Of a DNA stretch of 64,000 bases, positions 17,399-27,301 are shown piece after piece. A program made the position numbers and the translations under genes. Every line of letters begins with the position of its first letter. Within the stretch, counting starts at the first letter, position 1. The stretch is from assembly GCF_003003255.1 (NCBI RefSeq), contig NZ_PVTD01000005.1, positions 234,755-298,754 of the forward strand, read 5' to 3'. The stretch comes from Aliiruegeria haliotis (GTDB lineage: Bacteria > Pseudomonadota > Alphaproteobacteria > Rhodobacterales > Rhodobacteraceae). A model generated the notes under the pieces. The model searched no databases. It was not told the DNA's origin and was given only the letters and a program-made list of their open reading frames with translations.

Positions 17399-17460
17399 AT
17401 TGAGCGGGCTAACTTCATGCCTTCCCGCCGTCAACTAAGAAGCAATCTTGGGAGCTCCGA

Positions 17461-18333
17461 ATGATCGGTTTGTTGGGAATCGCGGCAACCTTCCTATTGG
17501 TGTTTGGCGGATATCTCGCTGCCGGCGGGAAGATGGCGATAATTCTAAAGTCGTTACCCTACGAGTTTACTATGATTGGCGGGGCGGCAATTGGTGCATT
17601 TCTAGTTTCCAATGATTTGCCATCCATAAAACGAACACTTAGAGATACCGGTCGTGTCTTTTCCGGTCCGAAGTGGAAGCCGGATGACTACCGTGAACTA
17701 CTGTGCCTTCTATTTGAATTAATTAAGATGGCGAGGCAAAATCCGGTTGCACTGGAAGAGCATATCGAAGCGCCTGGCAGTTCCTCAATTTTTTCTCAAT
17801 ACCCTAGAATTTTAGCTGATCAAGAGGCGATCGAGCTTATGTGCGACACGCTCCGTTCCGCTTCGATGAACTATGACGACCCTCACCAGGTTGAAGATGT
17901 TCTCGAGAAAAGAATGGAAGCCAACTATCGCCATGCCATCCACTCGAGTCATGCATTGCAAACAATGGCGGATGGATTGCCGGCGTTAGGTATCGTCGCT
18001 GCCGTCTTGGGAGTGATCAAAACTATGGGATCGATTGACCAACCTCCCGAGATACTCGGGAAACTCATAGGCGGGGCGTTGGTTGGTACTTTCCTTGGCG
18101 TGTTCCTTGCGTACGGCCTTGTTGGACCATTTGCATCGAAGGTTCGATCGGTAACAGAGGAAGATGGACATTTTTACCAATTGATACGTGAAGTGCTCGT
18201 GGCAAATCTCCATAGTCACTCAATGAACATCTGCATTGAAGTTGGGCGACAGAACACGCCAAGCCATATTCGTCCAACGTTCAGCGAACTTGAGCAATCA
18301 CTCAGCACTATTAAGCAAAAGACTGTCGCATGA
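17461..18333 (+). CDS. motA: Flagellar motor stator protein MotA
   Basis: 290 residues with the MotA layout: two membrane helices at the N-terminus (GLLGIAATFLLVFGGYLAA and FTMIGGAAIGAFLV), a cytoplasmic domain of about 120 residues that binds the rotor, then helices three and four. The diagnostic motif GLPALGIVAAVLGVIKTMGSI with IGGALVGTFLGVFLAYGLVGP is intact. MotA with MotB forms the proton-driven stator. Unusually no motB follows: the next gene, overlapping by 4 bp (ATGA), encodes an exported protein without an OmpA peptidoglycan-binding domain. A functional motor therefore needs a MotB encoded elsewhere. Confidence 0.95.
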   Translation: MIGLLGIAATFLLVFGGYLAAGGKMAIILKSLPYEFTMIGGAAIGAFLVSNDLPSIKRTLRDTGRVFSGPKWKPDDYRELLCLLFELIKMARQNPVALEEHIEAPGSSSIFSQYPRILADQEAIELMCDTLRSASMNYDDPHQVEDVLEKRMEANYRHAIHSSHALQTMADGLPALGIVAAVLGVIKTMGSIDQPPEILGKLIGGALVGTFLGVFLAYGLVGPFASKVRSVTEEDGHFYQLIREVLVANLHSHSMNICIEVGRQNTPSHIRPTFSELEQSLSTIKQKTVA

Positions 18334-20675
18334 ATACACTACAGACGGTTTTCCTCGCTATTTTACTTTGCTCAACGTGCGCCCACGCCGAAGTTGTTCG
18401 CGTATTGTCGGGTGAGCATGAAACCTTCTCACGTATTGTCTTGATGTTTCGGACCCCAGTAAATTGGACGAAACATGAAACAAAATTCGGGTTCGTGGTT
18501 GAGTTTGACCGATCTGACTTTGAAATCGACCTAAGTCATGTTTTTGATCTTATCCCACGATCGCGTATTCAGGGGATCTCGTATGGGAGAGAAGAAGGTA
18601 ATCTGAGAATTTTAAGTGATTGTAGTTGTTCGATCGAAGTGTTTTCTGCTGGATTGCACGAAATCGCGATCGATATAAAGGACACCAGATCTCAACGAGA
18701 TGTCTATTCAGTTGCTTCGGTAGTCGAAGGGCAAGGTTTGGAATTGCAATCAACCTATTCTTCGCCTTTGCCATTTCCTCTTCTTGGGCGAAGTCGAGAA
18801 CTTTTGAATCCAGCGGAGTCAAAAGCTGCCACAAAAAATTCGGGAGAGTTAACTATTGAGAATCAGAGTACGCTCCGATCCATATTGCTTCAGGAAATGC
18901 AGCGAGCCAACTCCGAAGGTCTTGCAGACATACGTGGGAAAGGCATAGCTGGTTCCATGGCCACGGAAATCGGTTTACGCGGTACTGGTGTGGCGAAGGC
19001 GCCCGAGTTTAGAAACCATGTCCGCGCAAGGACTGTTTTCGGTAACCTCGGAGTGATCGATGCAAGCACTATTGTGGGAAACCACTTCACTTGCGAAGAC
19101 GGTCCGTTTTCCGACGGTGCGGGCTGGATACCGATCCAATCCAGCTTTGATGCCTTGGCGGAGGCGCGCTCTCTTTTGTTCGATGGCAGTGGGAAGGTCA
19201 ATGGGAGTGGAGTCGAAGACTTAGTTGTGACACTCTTGGGGCTTCAGCTCGGAGCGGAAGCAGCAGTCGTCCTTTCAGAGTTTCAGGGGGAATTCGAGAC
19301 CCGTGCTGTGTATCGCAGGCTGGCAAATATCATCGATAGTGTCGAGCTTACTGGTGAGAATCCACTGAGTCAGTATCTAGAATGCAACTCTCCTGCTCTT
19401 GTTTGGGCGACCCTTTCCGAGCGGAGTGTGAGCCGACTTGCCACAGTAGATGGGATTGAGATCAAAAGAAACTTCCTAGAGTTTCCGGACGGTTTTCGAA
19501 GAAGAATGGGCCCGTTGCTGGGGCGACTGTTGGCTCAGGCGGGGCTCGCAGATACGGCGGCGTTTGTGATTGCGGAGGCGCGTAGAGCTTCGGGTGGCGT
19601 CTCGGGAAAGGTCGAACTCCTCTCGCTCGGCGACACTTCATTCCTGGAAGTCGAGGGGGGCTTGGCAAACTCGTTGCCCGAAATTGTTTCCGAAAACTCC
19701 GATATTTCACCGATGGCACTTCTCGTCCAGATCGAACGTGCGCTGCGCGAAGGATATGTGGCAGAGAAAGATATCGTGCTCGTGGAGGCGTTCGCAAGTG
19801 AAATGGCGGGAACGGAGATCGGCCGGAAGTTAACACAAAGCGCGGCTGTAGCTCGAGCGACGATCGGCGACTTTGAGACGGCATTGGAGCACCATCAATC
19901 GTTGTTTTTACTTGATGAAGTCACAGAGGAGACCTCCGCAGTCTTAAATAGGGTTTTGGATCTGATGCTGGTTACCGAAGCCGATTCGGCGTTGTTGCGT
20001 TTCCTGGTTCGGGATTCGGTTGGCCAAACACCAGACGAACTCGACCAAACGGTTTTAGTTCGAGTTGCTAATCGACTTGTACAGTTGAACCTACCGGAAT
20101 TGGCAGAATCCGTTGTTGGGAAAGTCCGCGGGAGAGAGCCTCCGGACGTTAGACATCTTCGCGCACGAATAAACCTGCTACGAGGCAACCCGCGTCGTGC
20201 GCTTGCGATGGTAGCGGGGGACGCCGGTCCGGAAAACGCTTTTATTCGAGCGAACTCGCTAGTGGCACTTGGAAAGAACAAATTGGCGAGCCGAGTTTTG
20301 AGAGAAACGGGAGCATTGGACATGGCGGCGAGGCAAGCGTGGTTGGGCGAGGATTTCGAGGTAGTGGCAGAACTTGGTTCCGGCTTGGAGAAGCGCTTTG
20401 CCAGTGTTGCACAAGGGTTCAGCGGTACTTCTGGGAAATCGAAGCCAGAGCTTTCGGATGGAGGAATAGCTCAGACTGAAAGGCTAGATAGTGTGTTGGC
20501 CGAAGAACTGCCAACCGTTGGTTCGCCGATGGGATCTACGCAACTTGGCGAGGGTGTTGGCTTGCGGGAAAGCTATGAGAGGATCGAGAACAGCAAAGAA
20601 CTGGGCGCGGCTGTTCGTTCACTGCTTGAGCAAACCAGGTTGGATAGTCTCAAAAAGCCAGAGCTGCCAAATTGA
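18330..20675 (+). CDS. Large exported protein of unknown function, translationally coupled to motA
   Basis: 781 residues. A signal peptide (LQTVFLAILLCSTCAHA) ends near residue 20. Residues 20-120 are beta-rich and look like an AMIN-type domain (VRVLSGEHETFSRIVLMF ... GLHEIAIDI). Residues ~290-690 are helical and repetitive in the manner of TPR/SEL1 solenoids (e.g. LRARINLLRGNPRRALAMVAG). No further membrane helix and no OmpA domain are visible. The 4-bp overlap with motA and the upstream MotE-like gene suggest a periplasmic motor component analogous to MotC of rhizobia; sequence alone does not prove it. It is the last gene of the A+T-rich motor cluster, after which the DNA turns into debris. 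Confidence 0.75.
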   Translation: MNTLQTVFLAILLCSTCAHAEVVRVLSGEHETFSRIVLMFRTPVNWTKHETKFGFVVEFDRSDFEIDLSHVFDLIPRSRIQGISYGREEGNLRILSDCSCSIEVFSAGLHEIAIDIKDTRSQRDVYSVASVVEGQGLELQSTYSSPLPFPLLGRSRELLNPAESKAATKNSGELTIENQSTLRSILLQEMQRANSEGLADIRGKGIAGSMATEIGLRGTGVAKAPEFRNHVRARTVFGNLGVIDASTIVGNHFTCEDGPFSDGAGWIPIQSSFDALAEARSLLFDGSGKVNGSGVEDLVVTLLGLQLGAEAAVVLSEFQGEFETRAVYRRLANIIDSVELTGENPLSQYLECNSPALVWATLSERSVSRLATVDGIEIKRNFLEFPDGFRRRMGPLLGRLLAQAGLADTAAFVIAEARRASGGVSGKVELLSLGDTSFLEVEGGLANSLPEIVSENSDISPMALLVQIERALREGYVAEKDIVLVEAFASEMAGTEIGRKLTQSAAVARATIGDFETALEHHQSLFLLDEVTEETSAVLNRVLDLMLVTEADSALLRFLVRDSVGQTPDELDQTVLVRVANRLVQLNLPELAESVVGKVRGREPPDVRHLRARINLLRGNPRRALAMVAGDAGPENAFIRANSLVALGKNKLASRVLRETGALDMAARQAWLGEDFEVVAELGSGLEKRFASVAQGFSGTSGKSKPELSDGGIAQTERLDSVLAEELPTVGSPMGSTQLGEGVGLRESYERIENSKELGAAVRSLLEQTRLDSLKKPELPN

Positions 20676-21873
20676 AGTCGGAGTCTAGAAAGGGGTACTG
20701 CAAATTGCAAGCTGTGGATCGTCCTAGTCGGGTTGGTCGAATGGAGCGACGGACTCTTCCCTTTTGGAGGTCATTGGTCATAAGTGCAATCGTGACCCAT
20801 TGATCTCTGCGTGGGTGTGATTCTCCTACTGGCCATGAAAAAGCGCTTCAAATAGGAGGGTAGAGCCAGTCGGGAGCGATTCGCTGCACAACTTGGCAGT
20901 CTACGAGTTGGTGGTTTGCGTTCGACAATTCGGTCGCAGAGGTCGCAACCTACATACTGCATGGGCAGCCTCGGCTGTCAGTTTTCGGAAGGCATCCTAG
21001 CAACACACTGTTCGACGCCTATTGACTCTGATTTGAAATGCCTGCGCAAAAAACTCTTTAGCTCACCTTTCAGGTTGGCCATTGAGGATCGTACGAAGGC
21101 TCTCGGCTGTGTTGGAGCAGGAGTTCACACTGCCCATGTTGCGAGTGGCTATCAACGGTGCGACAGCTGCTGGCTTTTTCTCCGATCACATGCTTTGCGA
21201 ACCGGACGTTTCATTTTAGGTCAGCCCGGTGACGGCGCCGCTCCCTTTGAATGGCATTGCTATCGGAGTGTATCAGAACAACACGAAGGGCGGACAAGCG
21301 CCGCCATTTTCCGAGGGTCTCAGATTGTGGTCCAGAGTACCCCTTTTGGGTTCATCGGCTCCCCGGATCGACCATCGCGGTTTGTGGTTCGTGCCTGTGC
21401 ACCTCGGTCGCGGCGTTCAGGTAGTATCGCGTGTGTCGACAGTCTGTCTCAAGCGCGATGTGGCACTGACGGCCCAATTTCCCAACATGGCGTGGCCAAT
21501 AGCTTTCCGTTGGCCGGTGGGTTCGCCTGTGGAAACTCTCGATCTCGCCGTCAAATAGCCGTCTATTCTGATGGCCCACGTTCTGTCGTCCCAAGACAGA
21601 AGATCTAGGATAAACGTGGTGACTTTTGGGAAGGTCGGCAAGGCGCAGACTGCAGACCAGGTCGATGCCTCATCCCGGAACTGCTCGGAAACAGGCATAC
21701 CGTTCTCCATCATGCGCAGGACACCGACGGCACGGGCTGTGGTGAAGCTTTTCTCTCCATCGGCAGTTCCCCAGTCTTCGTGCCGAGAAAATACGTCGTC
21801 CTGATGGCTATGCGGATGAGGATCACCCTCGACATGACACAGGTCGAACTTGCTTTGTTCGAGGCGCATTGAC
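20676..21873. other. Non-coding debris downstream of motor cluster
   Basis: About 1.2 kb with no gene I can support. A 230-codon open frame on the plus strand (20916-21608) has Cys/Arg-rich, low-plausibility composition, and a 150-codon minus-strand frame (21417-21869) shows no recognisable domain. The expected next flagellar genes (for example motB or flhA) are not visible. The stretch may be the eroded remains of lost genes next to an IS relic. Confidence 0.45.
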
Positions 21874-22728
21874 TCAGAGCCGGAACACTAGGGTCGCTAC
21901 GAGCGCGTTTGCTGAGGGGAATACAGTCAGGGATCAGTCGTAGCGGGTGGCAACTCGGCCCCAATCTTTCTGGCGTCCGAACATGATCTTGCGTCTCTTG
22001 ACCTTTCGTTTGTCGTCTCTGTTTGGTTTGCCGCGCGACTTGCCTCCAGGGATGCAGGGCTTGATCCGCATTCCTATCAAGGCCTCTCAGAACCAGTCCG
22101 CATTCGCCATTGTCGCTCGGACCGATAGCGCGAAACGGCTCAGTATCCTCGATCTTTTAGTCGCCAATCGGCTGATGGCAGGTTGCCTGCCAGCGTCCTG
22201 GCGCCAGTGTCGTCGCTGACCGTTGCCGCGCTGCCGATGCTCGCATCGCCGAGAAGAAAACCCGCAGTGATGAAGTTCCGGATCGGACGCCCCGCGGCGT
22301 CAGTGACGGCATGCAGCTTCGGGTTCAGGCCGCCTTTCGTGCGCCCGATCAGCCTTACACGCCCCCTTGTTCAACCACGGGCTGAAGGCCGTTCCATGCG
22401 CGTTGAGGTATGTCGCGTCATGATCTTTTCCGATCCGTTGCTTCCGAAGCCAACCCCACCATGATCCGGGCAAGCACGTCCGTGTCGCTCCCGTTGCCCG
22501 GCAGGGCACGGTGCTGTGCACACCCGAGTGGAGCCGCTCCCAGCGATTAAAGAGCGTCATGGTGCGCCATCTTCACTTGGTGCGCCTCTTTAACGCAAGT
22601 CATTGCAATTTATAAAAACGCCACGCCGACCACGTTCGCCATCGACGCATGGCCTGCCATGGCTCTTCGGACACTACGGCCGGAGCCGTGCCATCGGCTC
22701 ATCGTTCGGCTGGGAAGCGATTGCTCAC
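21874..22728 (-). pseudogene. Decayed IS5-family transposase (second subgroup, minus strand)
   Basis: Reading the minus strand from a GTG at 22728 (GTG AGC AAT CGC TTC) one finds, in changing frames, the same transposase as at 3035-3778: QMARLRP-like DNA near 22700, VFINCNDLR near 22590, LFNRWERL near 22545, an ATYLNAH-GTA remnant near 22400, GRPIRNFITAGF near 22275, then RKIMFGRQKDWGRVATRYD followed by a stop near 21930 and a terminal LVATLVFRL-stop at 21874. Multiple stops and frameshifts make it non-functional. It is longer than the ~750-bp parent gene, suggesting small insertions. Confidence 0.8.
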
Positions 22729-22979
22729 TACGCCCCCTGAAGAATGGGAGCTTGGATCAAGATCGCCCGGAATTTGCAACCAGATCAATGGGTCCTGGCA
22801 CTGGCTCTCGAAATTGATCCCAACCAACCTTCAGGCAGCCTTGCCACCCGACGACCCATCACGATGCGCGTAGGCAATTCTACGAATTGCCCGCTTTCCA
22901 TCTGTGACCATACTGAGGCTATCCTTTCGGACGAATTGCTTCCAAAGCCCTAAGCGTGCATTGCCCGTATGTGCGCCAA

Positions 22980-23015
22980 GAACGCCTCGCCTCATCCCCA
23001 ATCGGCGAGGCGTTC
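22980..23015. repeat. Perfect 12-bp inverted repeat with 12-nt loop
   Basis: GAACGCCTCGCC and its exact reverse complement GGCGAGGCGTTC are separated by 12 nt. No U-tract follows on either strand, so an ordinary terminator is unlikely. It could be a small mobile-element (MITE/REP-type) hairpin or an attachment-like site within the debris region. Confidence 0.6.
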
Positions 23016-23217
23016 GTATTCCGCCGTCAGGGAGTCGTCGGTGGACGAGTAGCATTGGGCGCCCGTTTCAGCTTTGGGACACTATTGGCCCTCGGTGCGA
23101 ATACCCGCCAACTCGGACTCCTGCTGTTTGCGCCGGACGGAAGTCGCACCTACGCGGGACAAGTTGCACCGTACCGGCAAGCCCCAGCACCTGCGCATGC
23201 CGGACCGGAAAGAAAAA

Positions 23218-23248
23218 GCCGGCGCCTGGACATGTCCAGGACACCGGC
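23218..23248. repeat. 16-bp perfect palindrome with outer GCCGG/CCGGC arms
   Basis: CCTGGACATGTCCAGG (23225-23240) is a perfect palindrome, flanked by GCCGG and CCGGC arms that pair as well. It lies about 325 bp upstream of the histidine kinase start. It may be a protein-binding site or a hairpin; nothing in the sequence decides between them. Confidence 0.5.
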
Positions 23249-23573
23249 ATCACTATGAAAGAATTGCTATACGCACCACTCAACTGCGCTGAAATTCTGC
23301 TATAACAGTCACTCGCAACAACTTTGTCGACGCGGCCTCTCAAAAAGACGTCGACCAGACTGTTTCAATGTTTGCACAATGGGTCCCGGATGAGAATTCG
23401 CGAGATTGCCTAGGTAGATTTGCCTATGGGTGCCCAAGGGGACGGCGAGCGAAGCGGAGTTGCGCCGGGCTTGAAAGTTGGCGAGCCAATTGCGCATCGC
23501 TCTGTTCCGGTGGGGGTCATGTTGCAATTCCGTCCCATCTCGCCAATAGAGTGTTCATGGGAACCTTCCAGAC

Positions 23574-25973
23574 ATGAGAACATCCCTTGGGGCACTGCTC
23601 GCGATCGGACTCGCGGGGCTGCAATTCATCGCGGTCATGGTCGTGGTGTTTTCCTCCCATATCACGTCGGAGCGTGCCCTGCTGGACCACGCTCGGGGTC
23701 TCCTGAGCGACGTTGGCGCAAATATTACGGAGCACTCGAAGAGTTTCCTGGGCCCGGCGAGGGGCGCAGCCGAGCTCTCTGCCAGGCTGGCCCAAAGCGA
23801 TGTGATCACAAGCGAGAACCCCGAGTTGCTGGAGCGGTTGCTGTTCCAACAATTGCAGGTCGCGCCGCAGTTCGCTGGCCTCTTCCTTGGGAGCGAGGAT
23901 GGCGACTTCATCTACGTGATGCGCAGCGAGGGGCCTGCCCCCTTTCGCTCCAAGATCATCACCGTTGACAACGGCACTCGGATGACCGACCTGATCTGGC
24001 GCGATGACGATTTTACTGTCGTCGAGCAGCGTCAGGACCCGGACGACCCATACGATCCCCGGACCCGCCCCTGGTATGAAAAGGCCCGCGCCGAGTTGAC
24101 AACAATCTGGACGGCGCCATACATCTTTTTCTCGTCGCAACAGCCGGGGATCACGCTTGCGTCGCCAGTTTTGGATGGCGGCGGCGGTATACGAGGGGTT
24201 GTTGGAGTCGATATCGAGATCAGCGAGATTTCGGATTTTCTTGCACGGCAACGTATTGGCAAAACCGGGCGTGCCCTCATCATTCATGAAAATGGCGACG
24301 TCATAGCCCATCCGAACAAGGAATTCCTGAAGTCGGAAGACGCGGACGGCACCTTGCGCTTCGCAAGCATCGGCGACTTCGAGGATCCGATTGCACGGGC
24401 GGCGTTCCTCCAGCTTACGGCGGGGAGCACCGAGCCGGTGACCCGGGAGGCGGTGTCACAGTTTTCCTACGAGGGAGAATCCTACGTTTCCGTCGTCAAA
24501 CCCGTGGTCAGCGAGAAGCTTCCGTGGACGATCGCGGCCTACGCGCCGGAGAACGACTTTACGGAAGTTATCAAGCAAAACCGCATGATGAACACCTGGA
24601 TTGCATTGGCGGTTGCCATTGTGACTGGTGTGTTCGGCCTCGCACTGGCCAACTACATTCACAAGCCCGTCCGCGCCTTCGCAGTCCGATCCGCCTTGAT
24701 CTCCCAAGGTGAGATTCCACCGTCGGAGCCATTGCCGGCAACCTACCGGGAACTCGAACGGGCAAATGCTACCCTGATGCAACAGATCGCCGCGCGGCGG
24801 GAGACCGAGATCGAGTACGGACGGACCTTCGCCCTCTCCTCCCGTGGAATGGCGCAGATTGAAGCCGGCAGTGGTCGGCTCCTGCGCGTGAACGAGAAAT
24901 TCTCTGAAATCACGGGGTATTCCTCGGACGAGCTTGGCCAGATGACATTCCAGGATCTGGTCATTCGGCCTGATCCAAGCCTTTCGCAGCTCTATGGCTA
25001 CGTGGGCGTGGAGGATGGCGAGTTTCGCGGAGAGGTCCCGTGTCGCCGGAAAGATGGTGAGACGATCTGGACATCTGTGAATGCGATCATGGTCCACAAT
25101 CAGGAAGGAGCGCCCCTGCACCTTGTGCTCACGATGGACGACATCACCCAGTACAGGCTCAAGGAAGAGCAGATTTCCGAACTCAACAAGGACCTCACCA
25201 GCCTGTCGCGGCACAACACCATGGGGCAATTGGCAGCCGGTCTCGCGCACGAGCTCAACCAGCCGCTGACGGCGATCGCCCAGAATGCAGACACGGCTCT
25301 GCTGACGTTGAAGCAACTGTCCTTGAGTGATCCCGAGTTGCAGGAAATCCTGACGGAGATCGAGGAGCAATCCCTGCGTGCCGGCGAGATCATTCGGGCC
25401 CTCAGAGGGTTTATTCGGAAGGACGAAGGTGTCCGGACGATGTTCGACCTTAAGGAACTGGTCGAGCAGACCGAACGCCTCGTGATCGCGGAGGCACATG
25501 CTGCCGACGTGACGATCGAGACCGACCTTCCGCCTCTGCCACCGGTCGAGGCCATTCGCATCCAGGTCGCCCAGGTTCTTGTGAACCTGCTGCGAAACGC
25601 AATCGAGTCGCTGGCGAGCAATACGGAGGGGGAGCGGCGCGTCCGGGTCGCCGCGACGGTAGCTGGCGACAAGGTGCAGGTTTGTGTTGAAGACAACGGT
25701 CCCGGCGTCGATCCCAATATCAACCTTTTCACAGCATTCGAGTCGACAAAGGCAGACGGCATGGGGATCGGATTGTCGATCTGCCAAACAATCGTGCAAA
25801 CGAATGGCGGCGAGCTGTGGCATGAACCAGCCCCCGACGGCGGAGCGCGTTTCTGTTTCGATCTCGTCGCGGGCGGGATTGACGCTTCCGACCACATGGC
25901 TAGCTTGGATGGACCGGAGCAGAAGCGCTCCGGACAGTCAGGTGGATCAGGGCGAAGGCAGCAAAATACTTGA
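23574..25973 (+). CDS. Sensor histidine kinase with Cache and PAS domains (DctB/FixL-like)
   Basis: 799 residues. A membrane helix at 7-28 and another near 343-362 (WIALAVAIVTGVFGLALANYI) enclose a ~315-residue periplasmic dCache-type sensor, with the typical YDPRTRPWYEKA near 165 and VGVDIEISEISDFL near 210. A short linker, a PAS domain (residues ~420-530, FALSSRGMAQIE... VNEKFSEITGYSSDEL), a HisKA box with the phospho-accepting His in AHELNQPLTAIAQ (about 559) and a HATPase domain (VNLLRNAIESL, VEDNGPGV, GMGIGLSICQTI) follow. It overlaps the response regulator gene by 4 bp. Such kinases often sense small carboxylates, but no transporter or target operon adjoins, so the ligand is unknown. 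Confidence 0.93.
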   Translation: MRTSLGALLAIGLAGLQFIAVMVVVFSSHITSERALLDHARGLLSDVGANITEHSKSFLGPARGAAELSARLAQSDVITSENPELLERLLFQQLQVAPQFAGLFLGSEDGDFIYVMRSEGPAPFRSKIITVDNGTRMTDLIWRDDDFTVVEQRQDPDDPYDPRTRPWYEKARAELTTIWTAPYIFFSSQQPGITLASPVLDGGGGIRGVVGVDIEISEISDFLARQRIGKTGRALIIHENGDVIAHPNKEFLKSEDADGTLRFASIGDFEDPIARAAFLQLTAGSTEPVTREAVSQFSYEGESYVSVVKPVVSEKLPWTIAAYAPENDFTEVIKQNRMMNTWIALAVAIVTGVFGLALANYIHKPVRAFAVRSALISQGEIPPSEPLPATYRELERANATLMQQIAARRETEIEYGRTFALSSRGMAQIEAGSGRLLRVNEKFSEITGYSSDELGQMTFQDLVIRPDPSLSQLYGYVGVEDGEFRGEVPCRRKDGETIWTSVNAIMVHNQEGAPLHLVLTMDDITQYRLKEEQISELNKDLTSLSRHNTMGQLAAGLAHELNQPLTAIAQNADTALLTLKQLSLSDPELQEILTEIEEQSLRAGEIIRALRGFIRKDEGVRTMFDLKELVEQTERLVIAEAHAADVTIETDLPPLPPVEAIRIQVAQVLVNLLRNAIESLASNTEGERRVRVAATVAGDKVQVCVEDNGPGVDPNINLFTAFESTKADGMGIGLSICQTIVQTNGGELWHEPAPDGGARFCFDLVAGGIDASDHMASLDGPEQKRSGQSGGSGRRQQNT

Positions 25974-26611
25974 GCAAATCTGAAGCCAGGGTTTACGTCG
26001 TAGACGATGATCAGGATATTCGCTCCTCGTTGTCGCGTGCTCTCAAGAAGCGCGGGATGGATGTCGAGACCTATGGGTCAGCACAGGCGTTTCTGGATGC
26101 CTATGACGGAAGCACAGCCGGGTGCGTTGTCCTGGACTACGGGTTGCCGAAGATGTCCGGGCTCGATCTTCAGGACCAGCTCAACAAAGGTGGCTACCCG
26201 CTTGCCGTGATCTTCATCACTGGCCATGGCGGGGTGCCGGAATCCGTTCGAGCCATGAAGGCGGGCGCTGTCGACTTCCTTGAGAAACCGTTCCGGCAAT
26301 CGGTCCTGGCGGAGTTGATCGACAAGGCGCTACAGGTGGCGGTCGACAAACATAGCCGGCAACGGGTGAGCAACGACGTCAAGGCCCGTTTCGGTCGGCT
26401 CACCGAGCGGGAGCGGCAGATCGTCGTGCACATGATTGCCAATCCGGCAGAGGTCTCCAGCAAGGAGGTCGGAAACAGCCTGGGTATCAGCCCGCGTACA
26501 GTAGATCATCACAGGGCCCGGATATTCGAGAAACTCGAGGTCAGGACCCTGGTGGAGATGCTGAACCTGGCGTCCAAGGTGAAGTTGGACACCCGGGATC
26601 ACACCGGTTGA
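25970..26611 (+). CDS. Two-component response regulator, FixJ/TodT type
   Basis: 213 residues with a TTG start at 25970, overlapping the kinase stop as TTGA; no Met occurs before the receiver-domain core, so the TTG is well supported. The receiver domain has YVVDDDQDIR, the phospho-acceptor Asp in CVVLDYGLPKMSG (about residue 55) and the conserved Lys in DFLEKPFRQ. The C-terminus is a LuxR-type helix-turn-helix (LTERERQIVVHMI ... KEVGNSLGISPRTVDHHRARI). It is the partner of the upstream kinase and a transcription activator by family. Target genes are not evident nearby. Confidence 0.94.
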   Translation: MSKSEARVYVVDDDQDIRSSLSRALKKRGMDVETYGSAQAFLDAYDGSTAGCVVLDYGLPKMSGLDLQDQLNKGGYPLAVIFITGHGGVPESVRAMKAGAVDFLEKPFRQSVLAELIDKALQVAVDKHSRQRVSNDVKARFGRLTERERQIVVHMIANPAEVSSKEVGNSLGISPRTVDHHRARIFEKLEVRTLVEMLNLASKVKLDTRDHTG

Positions 26612-26668
26612 CGGAGTCCGACGGGCGACGACACGACGCGCAACTGTGTGACAGTTCATGGGGAATTC

Positions 26669-26744
<76 letters not shown>

Positions 26745-26779
26745 ACGGACAGTTCCATTCGCCTAACACGAGCGCGATG

Positions 26780-27226
26780 TCAAGCCGGCAGCTTGACGTT
26801 CTCACGCACGAAGGTCTCGATCTGGTTGGCCGGGCGGACGCCCGAGAGCCGTGCGGCCTCCCGCCCGCGATGGAACAGGATCAGTTGGGGGATTCCACGG
26901 ATGTTGTAGCGCACGGTTGCGTCCGGATTTCGTTGCGTATCGACCTTTGCGAACCGCGCTTGTCCCCGCAGTGCCCGAGCAGCCTGCGCGAATTGCGGTG
27001 CCATCTGGCGGCATGGTCCGCACCAGGGCGCCCAGAAGTCGATGAGCAGCGGTAGACCGTCGGTGCGGATCGACTTTTGCGCCTCGCGGAAGGTCATTTC
27101 ATGCACCTTTCCATCCAGGAGCCGGGTGCCGCAGGTCCCGCACTTCGGGCCGGCGTGGAGTGCATTGGTCGGCAGGCGGTTGATTGCCCCGCAATCGGGG
27201 CAGGTCAGCTTCACAGTGGCGGACAT
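26780..27226 (-). CDS. trxC: Thioredoxin 2 (zinc-finger thioredoxin)
   Basis: 148 residues from the ATG at 27226; the frame extends upstream without a ribosome site, so this start, giving MSATVKLTCPDCG, is preferred. An N-terminal zinc ribbon (CPDCG near 9 and CGTCG near 31) precedes a thioredoxin fold with the active site WAPWCGPCRQM near residue 70 and the cis-Pro strand GIPQLILF. TrxC-type proteins are cytoplasmic disulfide reductases linked to oxidative stress. The gene is divergent from the globin gene, with a 200-bp region between them carrying a good promoter for the globin. Confidence 0.95.
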   Translation of the reverse strand: MSATVKLTCPDCGAINRLPTNALHAGPKCGTCGTRLLDGKVHEMTFREAQKSIRTDGLPLLIDFWAPWCGPCRQMAPQFAQAARALRGQARFAKVDTQRNPDATVRYNIRGIPQLILFHRGREAARLSGVRPANQIETFVRENVKLPA

Positions 27227-27301
27227 GGATCTCTCAAATTCTGTTTGATGAATAAATGGGCGCGCGAGCACCGGTTTCAACCGCTCCCGGCGGCGGCTTG
27301 C

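Larger units (their letters stand above)
22729..23573. other. Non-coding stretch with two strong inverted repeats
   Basis: About 850 bp between the IS relic and the histidine kinase gene. Open frames are short, overlap each other on both strands and show no recognisable domain. The only clear signals are the two inverted repeats listed separately at 22980-23015 and 23218-23248. Confidence 0.4.

Noticed and set aside
20916..21608. A 230-codon plus-strand open frame downstream of the motor cluster
   Set aside because: No ribosome site, implausible composition and no domain; it overlaps an equally open antisense frame.
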